Assembly (NCBI GenBank): GCA_031262005.1
Contig: JAISIO010000063.1
Location: forward strand, 1-13,161
Origin: Bacteroidales bacterium
GTDB lineage: Bacteria; Bacteroidota; Bacteroidia; Bacteroidales; UBA1715
DNA length: 13,161 bases
Direction: 5' to 3'
The notes beneath the pieces were generated by a model. It had not been told where the DNA came from. It made no database searches and saw only the letters and a list, made by a program, of their open reading frames with translations. Of this stretch, positions 1 to 8,200 are shown piece after piece. Both the position numbers and the translations under genes were made by a program. Each line of letters opens with the position of its first letter. The first letter of the stretch is position 1.

Positions 1-855
1 ATGTTAAAATATTTCTCCCTCATAAAATTCAGCCACACCATATTCGCCATGCCTTTTGCTGCAATAGGTTTTTGTTTGGCGGTTTTTGGTTCCGGCGAAG
101 CGTTGTTTTCATGGCTAACGCTTGTGTTAGTGTTGTTGTGTATGGTATTTGCCCGCACGGCAGCCATGGCTTTTAACCGCTATATTGATTATGAATTTGA
201 TGCCAAGAATGCTCGCACGGCAGTTCGTGAAATTCCAAGCGGAAAAATCAGCCCTCGAGCGGCGTTGGTGTTTTGCATCATCAATGCGCTTTGCTTTATG
301 GTAGCTGCATATTTTCTTAATTTTCTTTGCTTTGTGCTATCGCCGGTAGCACTTGCGGTTATTATGGGTTATTCGTACACCAAACGCTTTACGGCATGGT
401 GTCATATCATTCTTGGTTTGGGTTTGTCGCTTTCGCCTATAGGTGCGTATATAGCGGTTACGGGCGAATTTGCCGTGCTACCTATCATATTTTCAGTCAT
501 AGTGCTCACGTGGTCGGGTGGCTTTGATATTTTATATGCTTTGCAGGACGAAGATTTTGATAAATCGCAGGCATTGCACAGTATTCCCGTTCGATTTGGG
601 CGAGCAAAATCGCTCGGTATTTCAATAGCGATACATTGTATTACCGTTGTATTGGTTTTGTTGGCAGGCTTTGTCGGTAATTTTTCGGTGTTGTATTGGG
701 TCGGAGCTACCTTGTTTGTTGCCTGTTTGGTATTTCAGCATGCCATAGTTTCGCCGCAAAATATTTCACGTGTCAATATGGCTTTTGCTACGGCAAATGG
801 CTGCGCAAGTATTGTTTTTGGAATTTTTACGATTGCGGATTTGGCATTATTGTAA
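1..855 (+). CDS. ubiA: UbiA-family polyprenyltransferase (4-hydroxybenzoate polyprenyltransferase-like)
   Basis: Integral-membrane prenyltransferase that joins an isoprenoid diphosphate to an aromatic ring during quinone synthesis. The protein has 284 residues, the usual family length. It begins with a LIKFSHTIFAMPFA stretch typical of the N-terminus of this family, so the ATG at base 1 is probably the true start, although no upstream sequence is available to check. The first Asp-rich motif is N59-R60-x-x-D63-x-x-x-D67-x-x-N70-x-R72-T73. The second is around Y179-x-x-x-D183-x-D185-x-D187. Both bind Mg2+ and the prenyl diphosphate in this family. About eight or nine hydrophobic segments surround them. 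The family is certain; the substrate is not. Bacteroidota use menaquinone, so the gene may be the UbiA-like enzyme of the futalosine route (MqnP type) rather than a ubiquinone enzyme, and the symbol is a family-level label. It converges on lolD. Confidence 0.92.
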   Translation: MLKYFSLIKFSHTIFAMPFAAIGFCLAVFGSGEALFSWLTLVLVLLCMVFARTAAMAFNRYIDYEFDAKNARTAVREIPSGKISPRAALVFCIINALCFMVAAYFLNFLCFVLSPVALAVIMGYSYTKRFTAWCHIILGLGLSLSPIGAYIAVTGEFAVLPIIFSVIVLTWSGGFDILYALQDEDFDKSQALHSIPVRFGRAKSLGISIAIHCITVVLVLLAGFVGNFSVLYWVGATLFVACLVFQHAIVSPQNISRVNMAFATANGCASIVFGIFTIADLALL

Positions 856-860
856 GGCAG

Positions 861-952
861 TAGAGACGTGGCGTACTGCGTCTCCGTTGAGAATAAAGAT
901 GCGGCGTGCTGCGTCTCTTTTGAGGATAAAGACGTGGCACGCCACGTCTCTA
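861..952. repeat. 92-bp repeat element with 14-bp perfect terminal inverted repeats
   Basis: The left end TAGAGACGTGGCGT (861-874) is the exact reverse complement of the right end ACGCCACGTCTCTA (939-952). Pairing stops one base outside and one base inside these arms. The element fills almost all of the space between the ubiA stop (853-855) and the lolD stop (950-952), and its right terminal bases CTA are the lolD TAG stop read on the minus strand. It carries no reading frame of its own. The form resembles the small palindromic GAGACG...CGTCTC intergenic repeats seen in many copies in some Bacteroidota and cyanobacterial genomes (REP- or MITE-like). That it is multicopy here is inference. Lying between convergent genes, it could fold into RNA hairpins that end or stabilise both transcripts. 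Confidence 0.75.
865..950. repeat. 33-bp imperfect tandem repeat, about 2.6 copies, each with an internal palindrome
   Basis: Units are 865-897, 898-930 and a partial 931-950. Each opens with GA(C/T)G(T/C)GGC, has a CGTC near base 15-20, and the two full units end with GA(G/A)(A/G)ATAAA-like sequence before the next starts. The partial third unit contains a perfect hairpin, GACGTGGC-AC-GCCACGTC (931-948). On the minus strand this hairpin is followed by TTTATCC, a weak U-tract, so it might act as a terminator for lolD. The evidence for termination is thin. Confidence 0.65.
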
Positions 953-1603
953 TACAATATACCCGTCTTCCATAGTAATAACTCTATCGGAGAGTTGAGC
1001 AAGCCCTTCGTCGTGGGTAACAATCACAAAGGTTTGATTAAAACTGTTACGAAGTGTAAAAAACAGTTCGTGTAGTTCGGTTTTATGTTTCATATCCAAA
1101 TTGCCCGAAGGCTCGTCGGCAAATATAATCGAAGGATTGTTGATAAGCGCACGCGCCACCGCCACCCGTTGTTGTTCGCCGCCCGAAAGTTCGTTTGGTT
1201 TGTGCTGCATACGCTCCGAAAGGTTTAAAAAATCCAATAATTCTTTTGCCCGTGTTTGTGCCTGTTTGTGTGATTTCCCTTGAATGAGAGCCGGAATGCA
1301 CACATTTTCCAAAGCGGTAAATTCGGGCAGCAATTGATGAAATTGGAATACAAATCCAATGTGTTCATTGCGAAATTTTGCCAATTGCCGTTCATTAAGT
1401 TTTTCTATAGCGGTGTTGCAGATCGAGATACTGCCCTTGTCGGCGGTAAGGAGCGTTCCTATAATTTGCAAAAGCGTGGTTTTTCCGGCACCGCTTTTGC
1501 CCACAATTGATACCACTTCTGCTTGATGTATGGCAATGTCTATCTCTTTGAGCACTTGAAGAGTGCCGAATGATTTTTGTATATTGGTAGCTTGTAGTAT
1601 CAT
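950..1603 (-). CDS. lolD: LolD-type ABC transporter ATP-binding protein
   Basis: ATPase of the LolCDE/MacB-type ABC family, which powers release of lipoproteins from the inner membrane; it acts on the cytoplasmic face with membrane partners that are not in this window. The 217 residues include Walker A G35-KSGAGKTT (35-43), Q-loop Q87, signature LSGGEQQR (139-146), Walker B IIFADEP (159-165), D-loop SGNLD (166-170) and switch His H197. The length fits LolD of Bacteroidota. The start ATG (1603-1601) gives the typical MILQATNIQKSFG opening; no Shine-Dalgarno is seen, as is usual in the phylum. It lies 23 bp downstream of the DUF2442 gene on the same strand and probably shares its transcript. 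The stop codon TAG falls on the terminal bases of the 861-952 repeat. A closely related export ATPase of the MacB group cannot be ruled out without the permease genes. Confidence 0.9.
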   Translation of the reverse strand: MILQATNIQKSFGTLQVLKEIDIAIHQAEVVSIVGKSGAGKTTLLQIIGTLLTADKGSISICNTAIEKLNERQLAKFRNEHIGFVFQFHQLLPEFTALENVCIPALIQGKSHKQAQTRAKELLDFLNLSERMQHKPNELSGGEQQRVAVARALINNPSIIFADEPSGNLDMKHKTELHELFFTLRNSFNQTFVIVTHDEGLAQLSDRVITMEDGYIV

Positions 1604-1626
1604 TGTTTTAAGAATTTTTTGCCCTA

Positions 1627-1872
1627 TTACGATTGCAATTCAAATAAATATTCAGGTGCAAAATCTGCACCATTGTACCATTCAACTGTCCAATCGGAAA
1701 GTTTAAATTGTTTAAAATTCTCAATATCTTTTAAAGGTTCGAAAACCTCTCCGAATAAGGAATCTTTCAAATCGACTAATTTTGTTGCATTATTGTTGAA
1801 CGTGAGTAACAATTTATATCCATCGGAATATTCTGCTTTGGTAACCCACAATAATTCGTCTGTTGTATTCAT
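1627..1872 (-). CDS. DUF2442 domain protein
   Basis: Small 81-residue protein made of a single DUF2442 domain; the function of the family is not established. Visible family features are a beta-rich start with an F/L-x-D-G turn (YSDGYKLLLTF, 15-25), the V-D-L step (33-35), FGEVFEPLKDIENFKQF (40-56), and the closing signature W65-Y-N-G-A-D70-F-A-P73-E, which matches the W-x-N-G-A-D-x-x-P-E hallmark. In other genomes DUF2442 genes often sit beside a DUF4160 gene; none is found here on either side. It is the first gene of a probable two-gene unit with lolD (23-bp gap). A consensus-like Bacteroidota promoter lies about 60 bp upstream of its ATG. The start at 1872 is the first ATG that gives the full domain; only a weakly purine-rich GAGAA precedes it. 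Confidence 0.85.
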   Translation of the reverse strand: MNTTDELLWVTKAEYSDGYKLLLTFNNNATKLVDLKDSLFGEVFEPLKDIENFKQFKLSDWTVEWYNGADFAPEYLFELQS

Positions 1873-1934
1873 TGCGTTCTCATTTCAGGCATCAGCAACG
1901 TATTTTAGATGCCACTGTTCATTTTATTTCCCCG

Positions 1935-1942
1935 CAAATATA
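1935..1942 (-). promoter_or_regulatory. Bacteroidota -7 promoter element TATATTTG for the DUF2442-lolD unit
   Basis: On the minus strand the bases read TATATTTG followed by CGGGG, an exact match to the Bacteroidota primary-sigma -7 element TAnnTTTG. The upstream -33 TTTG is poor (TTTTC-like sequence about 20 bp away). It lies some 60 bp before the DUF2442 ATG, implying a 5' leader of about 55-60 nt. Confidence 0.5.
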
Positions 1943-2059
1943 CAGCATTTTACAGAAAATGAAAAACATTATGTGAGTTCGACTACAATTGTGGCTTTTA
2001 CGCATAAAAAATTAATCAACTTGTTGTTTTTATTTTAATAAAAAGTCATAAATTGCGCA

Positions 2060-2080
2060 AATTATAGCATAACTATAATT
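2060..2080. repeat. Inverted repeat AATTATAG-N5-CTATAATT upstream of the giant gene
   Basis: Perfect 8-bp arms (2060-2067 and 2073-2080) around a 5-bp spacer, centred about 120 bp before the giant gene ATG. The right arm contains TATAAT. Symmetry of this kind suits a dimeric regulator, but in AT-rich DNA it could be chance. Confidence 0.45.
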
Positions 2081-2089
2081 ATGAATGTT

Positions 2090-2114
2090 TTGCACAATGT
2101 ATTTTTATGTGCAA
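2090..2114. repeat. Inverted repeat TTGCACA-N11-TGTGCAA upstream of the giant gene
   Basis: Perfect 7-bp arms (2090-2096 and 2108-2114), extendable outward to AATG/CATT if a two-base bulge is allowed. The GC-containing arms make it less likely to be chance than its AT-rich neighbour. It is a candidate operator or leader hairpin for the giant surface-protein gene; neither role is demonstrated. Confidence 0.45.
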
Positions 2115-2188
2115 CATTTTGCGTTGTGTTATAGTCTTAGCTGTTATAGTATAAGAAAAAACAAGATACACCACTCAAAATACCGCTT

Positions 2189-2284
2189 ATGGAATTATTT
2201 ACTCGCGTTCGCAAAAATTCAAAATGTAACGTTTTTCGCTTTGTTGCAAGTGTTTTATTAAGTGTAACTGTTGCTTTTGCGGCG
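2189..2284 (+). other. Sec signal peptide of the giant protein
   Basis: Residues 1-32. A basic N-region (R6, R8, K9, K12, R17) is followed by the hydrophobic core FVASVLLSVTVAFA (18-31) and a likely signal peptidase I site after A31 (AFA) or A32. There is no lipobox Cys at the end of the core, so it is not a lipoprotein. The feature supports 2189 as the real start. Confidence 0.85.
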
Positions 2285-5200
2285 CAAGGGCAGGTAGTTC
2301 CTTCAACAGGTGGCGATGGTGTTATGGCTGTCGGAACAGTAACCTCGTGTGGCGCAGGTTCGCAATTTTCTTTTACAACAGAAAGTTGGGCAAATACCCC
2401 ATGGATTTTTATAGAATATAACGGAGCATACATACAAGATGCTACGGGCAGAGCTTTGACAGGGTGTAAAATAACCGATGCAGCCAAGTGGACAGGTACT
2501 GCCAATGTGTTCGCAATTGAATCTACGCTTGGAGCAACAAGCGGACAGGATATTTATGTGGTAGTTTCCGATAGTGAAATAACATTCTCGTTTGCCGCCC
2601 CCTTATGCGGACCAAAAATAAAATCAATCTCGGAAACATCGTTGGGAATGACTAATTGTACCGGAGACGCAGCGTTTCCTACAAAAACATTTACCATAAC
2701 AGGTACAAATTTGAATGATCCGGGTATTGCAATTACATCGGACAATCCGGACGTTACATTTAATGGTGTGGCAACGTTGGAAATTTCAAAAGCAGACGGA
2801 GAAGCCGGTTTGTTGGTTACGGTTGAATACACTGGTGCTGTTGCGCCGCTTGCTCCCGCAACCATTACCTGCACAGCTCTTGATGGTGTAGCTCCCGACG
2901 TGAAAACAATACCTCTCACCATAGAAACTATTGCTGCCGGCGTTATAAAATCGAACAAAGCAACGCTTGCTTTAACGTATGTAACAGTAAGCTCGCCTGA
3001 AGAACAAACCGTAACTATTGAAGGTTTGTGTTTGTCTGACCCAATAACCGTAAAAGCACCAACGGATTTTCAAGTTTCAAGTGATGGAACAACTTTTGCC
3101 CCCACAGCTACATTACCAGCAGCAGGCGGAACGCTTTACGTGCGTATAGACCCTACGCTAACGGCACCTGCAAGTCCAACAGGCAATATAACTTTGGAAT
3201 CGGGAACAGTTACGGAAACGATTGCACTTACCGGCGATGTTTTGGATAAGGCTTCGGAGACGTTTTATTTTACCGGAACCGGCAATTGGAGCGATCTTAG
3301 CAAATGGAAAACCGGCACGGTTGATTGCAGCAATGGTTCGGGGGGGACGCCTGCAACAATGCTACCTACTGCGGTGGACGATGTAATAGTGTGTAACAAT
3401 AATAATAGTGATGTAACACTTACCGTTGATACCAAAGCACACTGTAAATCTATTACAATAGATGCCGAAAATAAAAAATTGCTCGTGCTTATTGCTGACG
3501 GACAAAGTTTGACTGTGGTCGAAAATGTTATAGCAACAGATGAAAATTCTGCTGCGGGTGTAGAACTGGCGGATAATGCATCGCTTGTGGTGGGAGGATA
3601 TATGACCCTTACGCATAAAAATAATGCGATGACTATTCCTGTGGGAGCGAATGCTTCGATAGATATTGCCGGCAATTTCAGTTTCACAAGTAGTAATGGA
3701 GCAATTAGCCTTCCGGTAAGTGCTGGTGCTTCGTTCACCGTAGGTGGCGATTTTCACATAGGAGCAAATAATGGCGATGCCGCCTTCGATATTAACGGAA
3801 CGGTAGCAGTAGGGGGCAATTTTAGCGCGAATACCGATGGCTCTAATCGCGCAGCAATAACAGGAACCGGAACTCTCAAAGTAACCGGAAACCTGACCTA
3901 TGGCAACGGCAATAATCAAGGCACGTGGAACGCACCGAGTTTAACCCTTGATATGTCGAGCGGCTGCGGACAAACAATAGCTATAGACAGAACGGGCGGT
4001 GTTACCGTAGGCACTTTCGTTCAATCGGCTGTGTGTGCAACAAATTTTACGTCAAGCGGGGCAGTCAATTTGATTGTTAGCACCTATTACGACCAAAATT
4101 GTAATGCCGTCAATTTAGCCGAAGGCGTTGCAGGCATTGATTATGCCTCGGCGCAAGTGGTAAAGGATATATGCGTACCTACAATTGTTGTTAGCAATCC
4201 GGTGCCGCCCACAGGCTTGGTAGATTTTACAACTTGTTACAGCGAAGCATCGCAAGCAAAAACATTCCAATTTCATGCACGAGCTTTAGAGGGCGACGTA
4301 ACGGTAACAGCCCCTGCAGGGTATGAAATTTCAGCAGACAATACAACGTATGATGCATCATTGACATACTCCCCCGAAAATATCTACAACGATATTGCAA
4401 CCAAAACGGTATATGTACGCCTAAAAAGCGGTGGCGTTCCCGGAACCGCAATGGCGGGCAGTATTCAATTGAATACGCAAAATAGTACGGGCGGCGTACA
4501 AGCAATTTCGCTCACGGGCGAAATTGCTTCGGCACAACTCTTAAGTCCGAAAGCGGATATATATGTAGAATCTGCCGCTTGTGCCTCTGAAAAATCGGCT
4601 CCTTCGAGTTTTGAGGTACAAGGTTCGTGTATTCCGGTAAATATTACGGTAAGTGCCGAATTTGAAATTTCGTTGGCGGCAGATGCCGGTTATGCCCAAA
4701 CGCTAAACAACGTTGCTCATGGAACAACGGTATATGTGCGTACCAAGGCAAATGCTACTTTGGGTAAAGTAACGGGTACAATACAATTTTTTGATTCATA
4801 CGGAGCAAAACCTCTTCTTGACCAATTTGCCGTGATAGGAACGGTGATAGGTCCAACAGTACAGTTTAACAAAACAGCCGTGCGATTGGAAGAAACTTGT
4901 GTGAGTTCAGCATCGGATACCAGTAGTTTTGAGGTGGAAATACTGTGTAGCACCAACGATGTTCTTATAGAAATAGATAATAAGTTTGAAGTTAGCAAAA
5001 AAGCAGAAGGACCATTTTCCTCTTCTGTAACAGTACAACCGGCACTTGGCGATAAAAAAGTATATGTGCGAACCAAAGCCACAGCCCCTGTGGGGAAAAA
5101 CGAAGGCGTGATACGGGCAACGGTGGTTGGTAACGGAAATTACACGGAAATTGCCGTGAGCGGTATTGTAACCGGTGGTGAAATTATTGTACGCGAAGAC

Positions 5201-8200
5201 CCTTTATATGTTGGCGCATACGTGTTAGGGAACGGACCATCGTTAGATAAAGCACTGAGTGTAGAAGCAGTGTGTTTAAATACCGACGATATAGCTCTTA
5301 CGCTCGGCAACGCTAATTTTACCGTTGATAATACTACAATTGCTTCTCCCCATACAGGTACGGTGAATCTGCAATTAGCCAAAGGTTTAGCCGTAGGCGA
5401 GTACACCGGCACTTTGACTTTGAAAGCAAAAGCCGCCGATGGCGTTACCGATGTGGCAACAACAATAGGACTTACCGGAAAAGTGATAGCAAATGATTGC
5501 GCTGCCATGACCGCACAAGAGGCTTTAACAAAAATACAAATAACGGCTGTGAATGTAACGTCGAGCAAATTTAAACTCAATGCCAAAGAATATCAAATAG
5601 CACAGGGTGATGAGATTAATATTTTTGATGCAATTCCGGCGGAATGTTACAGTATGGAGCTTGAAAAACAAACGCTTGATATTACCGCTACGGACTGGCA
5701 ACCGGCATTTGTAACGCCTGCGACCTGCGGAGCTAATAAGTGTTTTAATTTTATACCCGAAGAAGGGGCAAAATACCGCATACGCTATCGCAACGATATT
5801 ACCGGTGAAAGCGTATATTCTACCGATATTTTGGTGCGTGTGCATTACAAGTGTAACTGCGAAAACGAACAAACACTGTTTTTCGATGATTTTGGAAATT
5901 TCTCTGACTCACGCAGTTATGTAAGCAGTGAAGGAAAGGCATACACCAACGAAATAGGTGCAAAATTAATTAGCGATTATGCTGCTCCCGACCCCAATGA
6001 ATTTGTGAAAAATCACTTCTATCGTTTTGATGCCGAGATTGATGAGGCTGAATATTTGCGTAACTTTATTCCAACTCCTCCTTTTTCAACACTAACAGCT
6101 GCGCAAAAAACCGGATTGCGAGAGTGTACTAATGTTTGGTCTCCGAGTAGCTGTACGTATGGCATTAATTATACCAGTGCCGCTTGTACATTAGATTGGA
6201 GTGTAGTGTGCAATAAAACAGCAGGATTAGTAGAATCTAACGGAGATCAAAGCGAAGATGCAACAAGAATCTGTAACAATCCGCTAAATATAAACTTAGA
6301 GGCGTGGAGCACGGATAAATTAACGGGAACACCAACGGAATATAACTTCACCAAACGGATAGCCGACGGTACATACGCATTGATAACCAATCCCGATAAT
6401 TTTGATGGTCGAGGAGACTCAGGAAAATCAAATGACTATTGGGATGGAACCGACCATACAGGAAATGCCAACGGTGCTATGCTTTTTGTGAATATTGACC
6501 GATGTGGTGCCGATAAAATTATATATGAACGCGATGTAGATTTGGGTTGTACTGCTTTGCAAAATGGTGCAAACATTGTGTTTTCGGCATATATAAACAA
6601 TGCGGTAAAAAAACTTACCGATGCACAGCTGGCTTTGCAAGCAAATTTAGAAGATTTGAACGCACTCGTTGGTATGACAACTCTTCCTGCTCCGGTAAAT
6701 GTTCGTTTGGATTTGATAGACAACGATCCGCAAAGTGCGAAATTCGGACAAACAATAGCGGCAATATCGTCGGGCGATATAATAGTGCGCTCCGGAACAG
6801 ATGGTACGAGTTCGTGGGCAAATCTTTCGTGGAAATTTCCGGTAGAAAGTTCTCGTTACAAAATACAAGTAACCAACAACACCGAAGGGGGGCTTGGTAA
6901 CGATATTTTGATTGATGATATTTCGCTCACTATTTGTTATCCTCAAATTAAATTGGATATTTCACGCACTGAAGAATCTACCGAAAAAATAAAATTGGTG
7001 TGCGACACAAGCGCAAGCATACCATTAATAGCCCTGCCATTCGATGATGTTTCGGTAATTACCGATTTTATCCCCGACCCATATTTCCAATTTCAATATT
7101 GCTTGGACGGCGGCGATTGTGGCAACAAATTAAGCCCCGATTGGAAGAATTACGGCGAAGTGCTTCACTTTACCGACAACACGCAATTGGAACTAAAAGC
7201 GAGCGACCCAACCTTTAAAGGCGAAGTTCAATGGCGAGTTACCGCTGCCGAACGTCCCGAAATGTTTCCTAACATTTTCGACGGATCGCTTGCGCAACCT
7301 TCGTGTAGCGACTTGTATGCAATGAGTGATACCTATATTATACGCTTTATGCCGAATGAGAACAAAGACAAAACACTTACCGGTTGTATAGGCGATTTCA
7401 CTTCATTCACCATGAACATTCCGCACGATTTTACCGGAGTGGCATATCCGGAATGGCAACTTGTAGATGGCTCGGGAACTGTAATATATTCGTCGAGTGA
7501 TGCCGCACCAGTTGATTGGACGGTGAATAATGGTGTTATTACCTTCGATGCCGCTGTGAAAAATTCTGCATTAGAGAATCCTTTAAAAATAACCGATGCC
7601 GAACAAGTATATACATTTAAAGCAATTGCGCCAACTGCGGATAATTGCGGTTACGAAAACACGGTAACACTTGCCGCAGGCGGTTGGTGTTTGGAACTCG
7701 ACAAAAGTGCCGATGAAGGGGAAATAAATTTTGAAGACAATAATGTGTACACAATAACGGTAGAAAACACCGATACCAAAGATGTTACCAATATTGTAGT
7801 GGAAGATGTGTTACCTGCCTATATGACCTACGTTTCGCATACGCAAACTCACGGTACCTATACACAAGCAATCGGAGAGTGGGTAATTGGAACTCTGGCT
7901 TCGGGAGCAACTGCAACGCTTGTTATTACGGTGAAAAATGCAGGCGGACAAGGTTCTGAAATTGTAAACACAGCATGGGTGAAAGAACGTAATACTTCGG
8001 TGTGGAACGTCCCCGATGACCATTGTACAGGAGCTTCGTGTAGTCCATTGATAGATACTTCTGTGGTGAAAATAATAAGTCCCGTAAGTGTGGTGCTTGC
8101 CATTCCGTCGGAATTGTGCCTTGGCGATGCGCAAACAACTGTTACAGCTACCGCTACTCGTGAGCAAGATGATGTATTTGACAACATTCAATTTGTATGG

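Larger units (their letters stand above)
1873..2188. other. Divergent AT-rich intergenic region, no gene
   Basis: This 316-bp gap separates the minus-strand DUF2442 start from the plus-strand giant gene. Short frames inside it (at most about 28 codons on the minus strand) have no recognisable content. It holds the TATATTTG element (minus), an AT-only palindrome TTTTTATT-TT-AATAAAAA at 2027-2044, and the two inverted repeats listed separately. No exact TAnnTTTG element was found for the plus-strand gene; TATAGTAT at 2145-2152 is only a weak -7 candidate. In-frame stops at 2132, 2138 and 2147 fix the giant gene start at 2189. The sequence before that ATG is A-rich and lacks a Shine-Dalgarno. 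Confidence 0.7.

Noticed and set aside
865..950. Possible CRISPR array from the 33-bp periodic repeat
   Set aside because: The periodic units are contiguous without unique spacers and have internal palindromes; no cas genes are present.
770..1075. Plus-strand frame of 101 codons across the 3' end of ubiA and the repeat element
   Set aside because: Its repetitive peptide comes from the 33-bp tandem repeat; the rest is antisense to lolD.
1619..2038. Plus-strand frame of 139 codons over the DUF2442 gene
   Set aside because: It is antisense to a clear DUF2442 domain and then runs into AT-rich intergenic DNA; no recognisable domain.
2145..2152. TATAGTAT as the -7 element of the giant gene
   Set aside because: It matches TAnnTTTG only at the first two bases and the last-but-one T, and no TTTG is well placed upstream, so it is not listed as a promoter.
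3265..3919. Long minus-strand frames inside the giant gene (157 and 185 codons, with similar ones to 13114)
   Set aside because: They are antisense to a continuous, domain-bearing plus-strand frame, have no recognisable domains and arise from the Thr/Val/Ala-rich codon use of the sense strand.
6547..6900. Plus-strand frames overlapping the giant gene in another phase (also 10221-10403, 10554-10757, 11676-11927)
   Set aside because: They overlap the main frame entirely, show no family features and would need internal starts without support.
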